Below are positions 36,856 to 46,273 of a DNA stretch of 64,000 nt, one piece after another. How positions within the stretch are numbered: position 1 is the stretch's first letter; each line of letters starts with the position of its first letter. Source of the stretch: Bacteroidota bacterium (GTDB taxonomy: Bacteria > Bacteroidota > Bacteroidia > Bacteroidales > Paludibacteraceae); NCBI GenBank assembly GCA_021779195.1, contig JAJYBB010000006.1:78835-142834 (forward strand), given 5' to 3'. A model generated the notes under the pieces. It was not told the origin of the DNA. It was given only the letters and a program-made list of their open reading frames with translations, and searched no databases. The translations under genes were made by a program, and so were the position numbers.

Positions 36856-39706
36856 ATTCAATCATAAACTCAGTCAGACTTTTAGTAGACGGAAGTCCAA
36901 TTTTTTTTCTGATTCGATAGCGACCCACTTCAACTCCTTTCAAAGAAATATTCATTAAATGAGCAATATCTTTACTCGTCAAATTCAGGCGTAAATAAGC
37001 ACAAAATCGCAAGTCATTAGAGGTAAGTTCGGGATAGCGGGTATGCAGATTTCTGAAAAAATTTTCATGAATCCGATCGAAATTTGTCTGAAAAATAGCC
37101 CAATCATCTTCCGACGATAGATTTTCATCAATTAGCCCTTTCAGTTTTTCATAATACTTATTTGGATACTGACTTCCCAACGCTTTTTTCTGAATGTTAA
37201 CCTCATCCTTTATATTTACTAAAATTTCATTTTTCTTGATCAATGTCATTGTCGAAATGGCAAGTTCTTTGCTTTTCATTCCTAATTCAGCCTCTAATTT
37301 TTCCTTTTCAAGCGTCATGATTTGCTTTTCTCGTTTTTCAATTTCATGTTTCCGTAATTCCTCATGTTCCCGCATAATCTTATCCTTTTTAATTAAAAAA
37401 CGGCGATGAATATAAAAATAAATCATAAAAAACATCAATGCAATTAGCATTATGTAAAGAATCCGGGCAGTAATACTCCAATAAAAAGGCGGCAAAATTT
37501 CGAAATTATAGTTCTTGCTGGACAATTGAATCCCCGAATTAGTCGTTACAACAGCTCGAAGCGTATATTTACCATAGGGCAAATAGCTGTAAATTCTTCG
37601 AGATGAAGTTGTAGGGATTGACCATACTTTATCTAAACCATCTAATTTATAGGAAAATGCCAGCGCATTGAGATGAGTGTATTCAGGTAAATAAAAATTA
37701 AACGCAATATTATTCCGAATAAAAGGAATTTGGGCAACTTCATTCGGTTTCAGTTTTAGAAAAACAACATCACGACCTTCGGCATTATAGGTTTGTACAG
37801 TCTTTAATTCTAAATGAAATCGTGGTTGGTTACGATGCGTATGATTAATGTCATAAAGAGCTAATCCGTTTTCCAAAGTAAATATACAGGAAGTGTCGGA
37901 AATGGGAATAATATTCTGATAATCGTCGATGGTTTGATTCAGAAAGAGAGCATAATTTACCACATCCAATAAACGTGCTTTACCTAATTTTATTTCAAAA
38001 AGTGCAGCTTCATCATTGTTAATAAACCAATATTTATCAGATGTAAAAGGACATACACGATAAGCATGTGCAAAATATCCCAAGGATTTATTCAACTCAT
38101 CAAAACGAATAATTTTTTTTTGAATATCATCAAAAGTATAAAATCCGGTACGATCAGTGAAAACGACCCGATTATTTATCGAAAACACATTAATGGGATA
38201 TTGATGGATTCCATCTAATGAAGTGTAAGTGAAGATATGTTCAATTTTCTTTAAATCGTTCGAAAGTTGAATAGCAAATAACCCCTGATGTAAGTGACTT
38301 GCCCAAATTGTGCCTGTATAGTCTACTTCGATATATCGAATAGGATTCAGAAAATCAGAAAGACTGTGACTAAAAACCCATCTTGCTTTATTGCGCTCAT
38401 ATATACATAACTGTGTATAAGTACCTTGCACCAATACCTCGACTCCATGAATATAGCCTTTTTTAATACAAATACCTCCCTTTATAGAAGAGATCGGAAT
38501 TATACCATGATCAGAAACTTCGAAAGTTTGCTCATTATTACCACAAATTTGCTGATGATCAAAATTATTTACAGTCCAAACTTGACCTTTAATGCGGGGC
38601 TCTAATTGCAATTGTTGAATAGTTCGATCGATCAGTTTTGCCTTATAAAGTCCCTGATTGGTTCCTATAAAAAGATCTGGTGAAGCATAGCTAACCGAAT
38701 AAATAGCACCAATAGAAGGTGAAAATGCATGAATGTAGCTCAGCGATGAATTGAGTTGAATCAGAGAAATACCTTTATCTAATGCCAGCCATAAGTTATT
38801 ATCACGATCGCAGTACATACCCAGTACCGTATTATTTTGAAGCACGTTTGAAGTATTTAATGTCCATAATTTTTTTCCACGCTTATTCAAAGCAATTACC
38901 CCATCCAATATGGTTCCAATCAAAATTACACCATCAGGTGATATCAATGCATGATTCACTTGGCTTCTTTTCAATTCAGCTTCGTCATTGGAATCAAATT
39001 TCATAACCTTAGAACCATCAAATAAAAATAAACCATCTGATTTTGTAACCAATAACGCATGTGCCGAATCGAAATTCAAAACGGCTACTACTTCGCTTTT
39101 TAAAATGGAATTAGGTACTTTCACAAATGTTTTCGATTTAGCATCCAGTACACTTAATCCATACTGATCGGTATTCGAAAAAATTTTATGCCGGTATAAA
39201 TTGAAAAATAAGAATGTAAAAGGGCATCTATATCCTTTTACTACACCATCTCTAAACGTAAAATAGGATGTAAATGACTGAAAAACAATGGTTCCATTGT
39301 CTTCCAAAATAGTCCAGATTTCGTCGTTTTGCATTTTGTAATTTTTCAATTTCGACGAAAGTGAAGTATATTTTAGTTGACCGTAAGCATTCATCTCAAA
39401 ATAGCCAAATTCTTCGAACGAACCGGTATAAATACGCTGATCGCGTGCAACCAACAACGAACGCACCGTTTTATTTTGAGGCATTTTATATAGTTCCCAA
39501 TTGATCCCATCAAATTGCAACAGACCTTGATTATTACCGAAATACATAACTCCATCAGCACTTTGCCCAACTGCCCAATTTTGATTGGCAGCATTATAAT
39601 CGGCTTTACTAAATTGATTTACGACAGGCGTAAACTCCTGACTATAAATAGGAAAAATAAGGCAAAAGCTAAAAAACAAAAAAATACTCAGGTAAAAATT
39701 CCTCAT
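36848..39706 (-). CDS. Membrane-bound propeller/Y_Y_Y regulator with LuxR-type HTH
   Basis: Single-chain transmembrane regulator of 952 residues. A signal peptide (1-22, ending IYSQ) is followed by a long periplasmic sensor with repeated W/Y-G-T motifs of two-component-regulator propellers (about 30-620), then a Y_Y_Y domain (about 650-715, ending LPYGKYTLRAVVTT). One transmembrane helix (about 725-750, LYIMLIALMFFMIYFYI) and a coiled-coil segment (about 755-800) precede a C-terminal helix-turn-helix (about 890-945, TSKDIAHLMNISLKGVEVGRYRIRKKIG). No histidine kinase or receiver domain is present. It may sense a glycan or envelope signal, but no polysaccharide-utilisation genes adjoin it. Confidence 0.85.
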   Translation of the reverse strand: MRNFYLSIFLFFSFCLIFPIYSQEFTPVVNQFSKADYNAANQNWAVGQSADGVMYFGNNQGLLQFDGINWELYKMPQNKTVRSLLVARDQRIYTGSFEEFGYFEMNAYGQLKYTSLSSKLKNYKMQNDEIWTILEDNGTIVFQSFTSYFTFRDGVVKGYRCPFTFLFFNLYRHKIFSNTDQYGLSVLDAKSKTFVKVPNSILKSEVVAVLNFDSAHALLVTKSDGLFLFDGSKVMKFDSNDEAELKRSQVNHALISPDGVILIGTILDGVIALNKRGKKLWTLNTSNVLQNNTVLGMYCDRDNNLWLALDKGISLIQLNSSLSYIHAFSPSIGAIYSVSYASPDLFIGTNQGLYKAKLIDRTIQQLQLEPRIKGQVWTVNNFDHQQICGNNEQTFEVSDHGIIPISSIKGGICIKKGYIHGVEVLVQGTYTQLCIYERNKARWVFSHSLSDFLNPIRYIEVDYTGTIWASHLHQGLFAIQLSNDLKKIEHIFTYTSLDGIHQYPINVFSINNRVVFTDRTGFYTFDDIQKKIIRFDELNKSLGYFAHAYRVCPFTSDKYWFINNDEAALFEIKLGKARLLDVVNYALFLNQTIDDYQNIIPISDTSCIFTLENGLALYDINHTHRNQPRFHLELKTVQTYNAEGRDVVFLKLKPNEVAQIPFIRNNIAFNFYLPEYTHLNALAFSYKLDGLDKVWSIPTTSSRRIYSYLPYGKYTLRAVVTTNSGIQLSSKNYNFEILPPFYWSITARILYIMLIALMFFMIYFYIHRRFLIKKDKIMREHEELRKHEIEKREKQIMTLEKEKLEAELGMKSKELAISTMTLIKKNEILVNIKDEVNIQKKALGSQYPNKYYEKLKGLIDENLSSEDDWAIFQTNFDRIHENFFRNLHTRYPELTSNDLRFCAYLRLNLTSKDIAHLMNISLKGVEVGRYRIRKKIGLPSTKSLTEFMIEFK

Positions 39707-40068
39707 GTTCGTGATTTAATTGACGAAATAGTATTAGTGTGTTATCGACTGCAAATTACGCAAAGTTATTTGAAATAACAAAATTTGAAATCTCGATATT
39801 GGATTTGAAAAATAAAAGAATCATGGATGTTAAATAAAATTACGTCAGGACGAATAATATAACATTGGTTTAATACGCTTCATATATTAAAATGTTGATA
39901 CACCAAAAAAAATAGTCGCGAATTAACGATTCAAAATTGCCTGAAATTAGAAGTTTATAAAAAAGTTCATTTTAATTAAATTAAAATGAAATCAAAACTT
40001 AGCATAAAAAAGCCCTGATGAGTTTCATCAAGGCTTTTTTATACTAAAAATAAATTTCAATAAATGAA
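39707..40068. other. Intergenic region between secDF and the regulator gene
   Basis: A 362-bp AT-rich gap. Apart from the hairpin at 40006-40040 I see no gene, RNA or repeat. Promoter elements for the minus-strand regulator gene should lie in its left part but none stands out. Confidence 0.4.
40006..40040 (-). terminator. Rho-independent terminator after secDF
   Basis: Arms at 40006-40021 and 40025-40040 pair over 16 positions with one mismatch around a short loop. An A6 tract on one side and a T6 tract on the other make it work in either direction. It starts 29 bp past the secDF stop. Confidence 0.85.
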
Positions 40069-43000
40069 TTATTTTTTTATATCTACATTAAGCTTATTTT
40101 CAACCTTTTTACTTCTGGAAATTCTGATCAGCTTTTCCATTTCAACGGTAATAGGAGAAGCGATAAAAACGGAAGAATAAGTTCCGATAAAGATACCGAA
40201 CAACATGGCAAAAATAAATCCACGAATAGTTTCACCACCGAAAATAAACATTGAAAGTAAAGTCAGGATTACGGTTGCCGTAGTACTGAATGTTCGTCCT
40301 AACATTTCATTAACCGATAAATTAATAATTGAAATCCGATCTCGTTTCGGGAACAATCCAACATTCTCACGAATACGGTCATAGTTAATTACAGTATCGT
40401 GAACTGAATACCCGATTACCGTCAGGATCGCCGCTATAAATGATTGGTCGATTTCCATCGAGAATGGTAAGAGTCCATAAAACAAGGAAAACAATCCAAG
40501 TGTGATTATCGCATCGTGCGCCAATGAAACAATCGCTCCCAATGCATAACCCCATTCTCTGAATCGAATAAAAATATACAATCCGATACCGAAGATAGCC
40601 AAAATAACAGACCAAACTGCTGAGCGTTTAATATCATCAGCCACTGTGGGACCAACCTTTTGCGAGCTTTTAATATTGTCCTTTAGAAATTCAGCCTTAG
40701 TAACTGATTTTTTAAGCAATGGTTTTAAGTTATCATACAGTTTGCTTTCAATTTCATTATCGATGGTAGGCGAATTGTCGGCAATTTTATACTTCGTTGC
40801 AATACGAACTTGATTATCAGAACCAATCGTAATAACCTGAGGCATATCACCATCAAAAGCATTTTGAAGCATGGTGCGAATTTTATCTGTGCTAACAGCA
40901 TTATCAAAACTAACAACATAGTTTCTACCTCCCGAAAAGTCAATCCCCAAACTAAATCCACGGGTTGCAAATGAAATTACACTGATCAGAATAAGGGCTC
41001 CTGATAAACCGTACATCCATTTACGAATGCCCATGAAGTCGACCTTGGTATCTTTAAACCAATTTTTGGTAACTCCTGTAATGAACGAAATTTCTTTCGC
41101 ACTTTTATGATTTGCATACACATACAACATATAACGGGTAAGGAAAACAGAAGTGAAGAATGATGTCATTACACCAATAATTTCGGTAACTGCAAAACCT
41201 TTTATTGGTCCAGTTCCAAACGAAGCCAGAATAACCCCTGTAATAATCGTAGTAACGTTCGAGTCGATAATTGCTGAAAGTGCATGTCCGATACCATCAT
41301 CAATAGCATTTCTCATCGTTTTACCTTTGTTCATTTCTTCTCGAATACGCTCATACATAAGCACATTTGCATCAACAGCCATACCAAGAGTAAGCACAAT
41401 ACCTGCTATCCCCGGCAAAGTAAGAACGGCCGTGAAAGAAGCCAAAACACCAAATAAGAAAAATACGTTGGTTAACAATGCAATATCCGCTATAAGACCC
41501 GGAACAATTCCATAATATAAAATCATGTAAAGTAACACCAAAATAAAAGCAATTATAAACGAAAGTAATCCATTGTTAATAGCTTCCTGTCCTAATGAAG
41601 GACCTACGATGTTTTCCTGAACAATATGAGCAGGAGCAGGCATTTTACCGGATTTCAAGGTGTTGGCTAAATCTTTAGCTTCTTCCACTGTAAAGTTGCC
41701 TGTAATTTGAGAACTTCCTCCGGTAATTTCGGTATTTACGGTTGGGAAAGAATAAATGTATCCATCCAACGCAATGGCAATACTTTTACCAATATTATCT
41801 TTGGTCATGCGTGCCCAGGTTTTAGAACCTTCAGCATTCATAGTCATACTCACATTAGCATAAGCCGATCCCTGATTAAAATCAGCACGGGCATCTGTAA
41901 TCACATCACCTCCAAGAGGAGCACGTCCATCACGATTTGTAATTTTAATAGCAATTAACTGAAAAACCTCACCTTTGGGATCGATTGATTTAACGCTCCA
42001 ACGTAAGCCTAAATCGCGAGGTAAAACTTCACGCACTTGTTTTGTATTAAAATAAGCGTCAACCTGTGCGGTATCCTTGCTTTGAACATATCCAATAACA
42101 GGGCCGCGACCTACCTGGCCACCATTGGCATTCAATTGTAGAATAGCGAATAAAGGATTTTCCCTTTTGGATTTCTCCATCATCTTCACTGAATCTGGAG
42201 CAGAAGTTGCTTTTTTCTCAAGAAGAGATTTCAAACTATCCTCAGCAGAAACCTTTTTGTAAGTTTTTTCAGTGGATGTTGCAATAATCGATTTTGCAGC
42301 TGTCGAATCTTTTGCAATAGGTGAGATTTCACCAGTTGATTGCATGGTAGCCAGCACTTTATTCGCATCCACAATATTGTTGTAAATTTCACTAAAATCG
42401 TAAGTTTCCCAAAATTCAAGATTTGCAGAACCCTGAAGCAATTTACGTACACGGGCAGGTTCTTTAATACCGGGAAGTTCTACTAAAATTCGTCCATTCC
42501 CTAATTTTTGAATATTCGGTTGAACTACACCAAAACGGTCAATACGTTGACGCAATACATTAAATGAATTGCTAATAGCTCCATCCACTTCGGTTTTCAA
42601 AACTTTTACCACATCCGCATTCGAAGTTGATAATGAAATTCTATCTTTCAATTCGAAGGTACTGAAAATAGTTGCCAACTTGGCATTTGGATCTAATTTA
42701 TTGTAAGATTCAACAAATAAATCAATGTAATCTCGCTGACTGTTGGTATTTTGCAGAATAGTGGCGTTTGCCAATGCCTGATTAAAAGTAGGGCTTTGGT
42801 TAAAATCGGATAATGAACGAAGAATGTCAGGAATTGACACTTCAAGCGTAACATTCATACCTCCCTTGAGGTCAAGACCGAGGTTAATTTCCTTTTCGCG
42901 ACATTCTTTTAATGTGTAACCAAGCCACACTTTTTTATTCGAAAGAGAATCTAAGTAATTAAATTCCTTCATTTTATCACCTTGGGCATACTTTTCTGCC

Positions 43001-43101
43001 TGTTTATTGTAGGTGCTCGTAACCACGGTGAATGAAAGATAAAATATACACACTAATGTGAGTGCAACTGCAAAAATCCTGACAATTCCTTTGTTTTGCA
43101 T
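40069..43101 (-). CDS. secDF: Fused protein-export membrane protein SecDF
   Basis: RND-fold motor that uses the proton gradient to help pull secreted proteins through SecYEG. SecD and SecF are one chain of 1010 residues. The SecD half has a first helix (about 8-26), the D1 motif GLDLKGGMNVTLE (residues 75-87), a large periplasmic domain (about 90-500) and a cluster of membrane helices. The SecF half begins near residue 680 with its own GIDFSGGRNYVVSF motif and six helices. The ATG at 43101 fits the family; the open frame reaches 43194, but that extension is not membrane-targeting and overlaps the promoter-like box. The fusion is usual in Bacteroidota. Confidence 0.95.
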   Translation of the reverse strand: MQNKGIVRIFAVALTLVCIFYLSFTVVTSTYNKQAEKYAQGDKMKEFNYLDSLSNKKVWLGYTLKECREKEINLGLDLKGGMNVTLEVSIPDILRSLSDFNQSPTFNQALANATILQNTNSQRDYIDLFVESYNKLDPNAKLATIFSTFELKDRISLSTSNADVVKVLKTEVDGAISNSFNVLRQRIDRFGVVQPNIQKLGNGRILVELPGIKEPARVRKLLQGSANLEFWETYDFSEIYNNIVDANKVLATMQSTGEISPIAKDSTAAKSIIATSTEKTYKKVSAEDSLKSLLEKKATSAPDSVKMMEKSKRENPLFAILQLNANGGQVGRGPVIGYVQSKDTAQVDAYFNTKQVREVLPRDLGLRWSVKSIDPKGEVFQLIAIKITNRDGRAPLGGDVITDARADFNQGSAYANVSMTMNAEGSKTWARMTKDNIGKSIAIALDGYIYSFPTVNTEITGGSSQITGNFTVEEAKDLANTLKSGKMPAPAHIVQENIVGPSLGQEAINNGLLSFIIAFILVLLYMILYYGIVPGLIADIALLTNVFFLFGVLASFTAVLTLPGIAGIVLTLGMAVDANVLMYERIREEMNKGKTMRNAIDDGIGHALSAIIDSNVTTIITGVILASFGTGPIKGFAVTEIIGVMTSFFTSVFLTRYMLYVYANHKSAKEISFITGVTKNWFKDTKVDFMGIRKWMYGLSGALILISVISFATRGFSLGIDFSGGRNYVVSFDNAVSTDKIRTMLQNAFDGDMPQVITIGSDNQVRIATKYKIADNSPTIDNEIESKLYDNLKPLLKKSVTKAEFLKDNIKSSQKVGPTVADDIKRSAVWSVILAIFGIGLYIFIRFREWGYALGAIVSLAHDAIITLGLFSLFYGLLPFSMEIDQSFIAAILTVIGYSVHDTVINYDRIRENVGLFPKRDRISIINLSVNEMLGRTFSTTATVILTLLSMFIFGGETIRGFIFAMLFGIFIGTYSSVFIASPITVEMEKLIRISRSKKVENKLNVDIKK

Positions 43102-43155
43102 GGAGAAATTTATTTTAAATAAGACATGAATTAATTCGAATTTTTTAAAGAGCTG

Positions 43156-43163
43156 CAAATATA
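43156..43163 (-). promoter_or_regulatory. Putative -7 element for secDF
   Basis: Minus-strand TATATTTG, an exact TAnnTTTG match 55 bp before the secDF ATG at 43101. A weak TATG -33 candidate lies 19 bp further upstream. Confidence 0.45.
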
Positions 43164-43531
43164 CAATTTTTTTTAATACTGACATAAAAATCACTTGGAT
43201 GAATTTACAAATGAATTAAAAAAGTATTAGCACCATACATTTCCCGCAAACTTCAACAACTTAGGCAAATACCATTAAATTTTTCATGGTTTATCGATTA
43301 ATTCTTAAAATTTATCCAACTTCTGACGGTTTTTATATATTCAACAATAGGCATTGAAATCAAATTTCTATGTATTTTTGCACACTTGTATTTCTCAATT
43401 GAAAATTTCGAATGAGTTTCAAGTAATTCTGTAAAAAATGTTCGATTTAAAATTTATTCAAGATAATAGATATGCTTCGCAACAAAATTAAAAAAACAAC
43501 GTTAAATTTGAATCCGAAAATCAAATCACAG
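43164..43531 (+). promoter_or_regulatory. Divergent region between secDF and dacB
   Basis: The rest of the 430-bp AT-rich gap between divergent genes. TATTTTTG at 43373-43380 is a TAnnTTTG match, with ATTG at 43353-43356 some 16 bp upstream; it would drive dacB with a leader of about 140 nt. No other feature is visible. Confidence 0.4.
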
Positions 43532-44980
43532 ATGAAAAATTCGATCGGTTTATTACTGTTGATTCAATTTATTTTTACACCCTCAAAGGCTGAAACACCT
43601 ATTGAACGATTCACGACAAGTCCGTTGTTGAAAAACGCAAATGTCAGTGTAATGATTAAAAATTTAGAAACCGGCAAAATAACAAGTGCATATAGACCTG
43701 AAAATGTAGCAATTCCAGCATCAACCTTAAAATTAGTAACTACAGCAAGTGCATTGGAAATGTTGGGAGCCGATTTCAGATTTCAGACGAAACTCGAAAT
43801 TGATGGAGAATTAAGTCCCAAAGGAATTCTGAACGGCAATTTATTTATTCTTGGCGGAGGTGATCCCACCTTGGGCTCAAAATATATCGGCGATCCGGAT
43901 TTCCTTACTAAATGGGTCAATGCCGTTAAAAATGCCGGAATCAACAAAATTAATGGTCGGATTATTGCCGATGAAAGTTTGTACGAAGACGAAGGCGTAA
44001 ATCCTCACTGGACATGGGAAGATTTAGGAAATTATTATGCAGCAGGGGCTTATGGCATTTCATACTTAGATAATACTTTTGCATTGATTTTAAATTCAGG
44101 TGCGGTTGGCACAACACCTAAGATAATACGAACCGAACCCGAAATGTCATTTTTAAACATTGATAATCATTTGATAAGCAGCACTATTGATTTCGATAGT
44201 GCATATTTTCACGGAGCACCACATTCAAATTTACGTGTTTTGCGGGGTGAAATTCCGGCAAACCGACGGGAATTTAGCGTAAAAGGCGATATTCCGAACC
44301 CTGGACTTTTACTTGTCGAACATTTTCAAAACGAATTAATTAAAAATGGAATCACAATCTGTCAACCTCCTGCAAATATAATTCAGAATACAACTGTTCG
44401 CAAACTTATATTTTCACAAGATTCGCCGCCACTCAAAGATATAATTACACAAACTAATATTCATAGTATCAATCTATTTGCGGAATCAATCTTTCGCTAT
44501 CTCGCACTCAAACATGCATCGGTAGCCAGTACTCGAAATGCGATAACAGAAATGCGTAATTTTTTGATTTCAAAGGGTTTTCCGGTTGATGAACTTTTCT
44601 TGAACGATGGTTGCGGTCTTTCAGCAACCGATGCCGTTTCTGCCAATTTCTTAGTCAAAATACTTGAATATATGAAAACCAAAAGTCAGAATCGGATTGA
44701 ATTTTACAATTCCTTGCCTATTGCAGGCGAAAACGGAACTTTAAAAAAATTTTTAGCCGGAACTCATTTACAAGGGAAAGTTCATGCCAAAAGCGGAACC
44801 ATTTCGGGTGTTAAAACATACGCTGGTTATGTAGAATCAAATTCCAAAACGTATGCCTTTGCTATTCTGGTAAATCACGCTTATGGAAGCTCAAAAAGGG
44901 TTACGACCGCGATCGAAGATTTATTATTAAAAACCTTTCCATTGAATTCCAAAAACAAAATAAAACAGACGCGTCATTAA
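43532..44980 (+). CDS. dacB: D-alanyl-D-alanine carboxypeptidase/endopeptidase (PBP4, S13 family)
   Basis: Periplasmic enzyme trimming or cleaving peptidoglycan cross-links. I chose the ATG at 43532, which puts the signal peptide (MKNSIGLLLLIQFIFTPSKA) at the N-terminus; an in-frame ATG at 43472 would add 20 basic residues and remains possible. From 43532 it is 482 residues. Active-site motifs are SxxK (Ser64-Thr-Leu-Lys67 in IPASTLK), SxN (SINLFAES) and KSGT (HAKSGTISG). The large insertion between SxxK and SxN matches class C PBP4. birA follows after 44 bp. Confidence 0.93.
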   Translation: MKNSIGLLLLIQFIFTPSKAETPIERFTTSPLLKNANVSVMIKNLETGKITSAYRPENVAIPASTLKLVTTASALEMLGADFRFQTKLEIDGELSPKGILNGNLFILGGGDPTLGSKYIGDPDFLTKWVNAVKNAGINKINGRIIADESLYEDEGVNPHWTWEDLGNYYAAGAYGISYLDNTFALILNSGAVGTTPKIIRTEPEMSFLNIDNHLISSTIDFDSAYFHGAPHSNLRVLRGEIPANRREFSVKGDIPNPGLLLVEHFQNELIKNGITICQPPANIIQNTTVRKLIFSQDSPPLKDIITQTNIHSINLFAESIFRYLALKHASVASTRNAITEMRNFLISKGFPVDELFLNDGCGLSATDAVSANFLVKILEYMKTKSQNRIEFYNSLPIAGENGTLKKFLAGTHLQGKVHAKSGTISGVKTYAGYVESNSKTYAFAILVNHAYGSSKRVTTAIEDLLLKTFPLNSKNKIKQTRH

Positions 44981-45024
44981 ATTCATACAATATTGATGGC
45001 TTAGTGCACAAAAAAATTCATATC

Positions 45025-45747
45025 ATGCTCAAAAACATGTATTTTGTTGAAGAAACAGCCTCAACCAATGAGGTGCTACAGGAAATGCTCCGTACCAAAA
45101 CACTTCCGGAAGGGTTTGTTGTTTACACGCATTACCAAACAGCAGGAAAAGGACAAATAGGAAATCATTGGGAGTCTGAAAAAGGTAAGAATTTATTATT
45201 CAGCATGGTGCTGTACCCTATTGAATTACCCATCGATCAACAATTTTTGATTTCGCAATTGGTTGGAGTTGCTATCAAAAAAAGCATAGATCTGTTTGTG
45301 GAAAATGTCAGTATTAAATGGCCAAACGATATTTATATCGGTGAAAAAAAATTAGGCGGTATTTTAATAGAAAATTCGTGGAAAGGAATGACAATCAGGC
45401 AGTCAGTAATAGGTGTAGGATTGAATATCAATCAGAATAAGTTTGTTTCCGACGCACCTAATCCTGTTTCAATCAGTCAACTCACAGGTAAAATGTATGA
45501 TCTGGATATTTTGTTATCAAATATAATCGGCAATATATTGGAACTTTTTCGCCAATCGGACAAAAAACTAATCCGAAATTTATATCATCAATCGTTGTAC
45601 CGAAAAAAAGGATTTTTCAATTTCAAAGATAATCATGAATCGTTTAATGCTCAGATTATTACCGTGCATCCCGATGGACAGTTAGAATTGGAAACCGAAA
45701 CTGGAATCCGGAAATTATTCTATTTTAAAGAAGTCCAATTTGTTTAA
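45025..45747 (+). CDS. birA: Biotin-protein ligase (monofunctional BirA)
   Basis: Attaches biotin to the carboxyl carrier protein of acetyl-CoA carboxylase and related enzymes. From the ATG at 45025 it is 240 residues; a GTG at 45004 would add seven. The catalytic site is visible: AGKGQIGNHWESEKGKNLLF (biotin-AMP loop) and IKWPNDIYIG with the conserved lysine, followed by KLGGIL. The C-terminal SH3-like domain is present (HPDGQLELET). The N-terminal DNA-binding domain of E. coli BirA is absent, so it cannot repress biotin genes by that route. It lies 44 bp after dacB. Confidence 0.93.
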   Translation: MLKNMYFVEETASTNEVLQEMLRTKTLPEGFVVYTHYQTAGKGQIGNHWESEKGKNLLFSMVLYPIELPIDQQFLISQLVGVAIKKSIDLFVENVSIKWPNDIYIGEKKLGGILIENSWKGMTIRQSVIGVGLNINQNKFVSDAPNPVSISQLTGKMYDLDILLSNIIGNILELFRQSDKKLIRNLYHQSLYRKKGFFNFKDNHESFNAQIITVHPDGQLELETETGIRKLFYFKEVQFV

Positions 45748-45846
45748 AAAAGGTCTGTGCACTCAGATGAATCTATCATTCAGGAATCTGATTTCAGGGT
45801 TGAAGATAATATATTATTATTTTCAAAACCAATGAAATACAGTTTT

Positions 45847-46266
45847 TTATAATGGTTTGTAAAACTCTCGGTAGGTCAAATCATTTGAAAAAAAATCCAA
45901 CCGTTCGAGCATTTCGGCTGAAGTTTTATATCCATAAGCCAAAAAAGCAGTAATTCCAGTTTGACGACACAATTTTTCAAACTCAAAATAAAGTTTAATG
46001 CCGATAATGCGGTTTTGAAGCTCCTTTCGTACAGCGCAAAACCAAATCATGACTGCACCGCTCACCATTTTTTCACCGCTAATAAATCCCTTTATTTGAT
46101 TATCAGTTTCGTAAACTAACGTTATACATCGCTCATTAACAACCAATTGCTCAATCCATAAACGTTCATACGGCAGCCCATCGTCGTATTTAAAAGGTTC
46201 CATATCCAATATTTGGTGAATAGAGTCAATATCATCAGGTATAGCTTTACGTATCGATTTTATCAT
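45847..46266 (-). CDS. GNAT-family N-acetyltransferase
   Basis: Acyl-CoA-dependent acyltransferase of 139 residues with the GNAT fold (IRKAIPDDIDSIHQIL at the start, then VRKELQNRIIGIKLYFEFEKLCR as the acyl-CoA pyrophosphate loop and helix). The ATG at 46266 lies 8 bp beyond the stop of the upstream acyltransferase gene; the open frame reaching 46347 would overlap it and is not preferred. The pairing with a phospholipid-type acyltransferase hints at acylation of an amino-lipid head, but the substrate is unknown. Confidence 0.75.
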   Translation of the reverse strand: MIKSIRKAIPDDIDSIHQILDMEPFKYDDGLPYERLWIEQLVVNERCITLVYETDNQIKGFISGEKMVSGAVMIWFCAVRKELQNRIIGIKLYFEFEKLCRQTGITAFLAYGYKTSAEMLERLDFFSNDLTYREFYKPL

Positions 46267-46273
46267 AAGCGAT

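Noticed and set aside
41153..41515. Open frame of 120 codons on the plus strand inside secDF
   Set aside because: It lies wholly opposite the well-supported secDF gene, has no recognisable domain and no promoter; it is a shadow of the SecDF membrane region.
45748..45846. Terminator between convergent birA and the GNAT gene
   Set aside because: Only short imperfect inverted repeats are visible and no T-run follows them.
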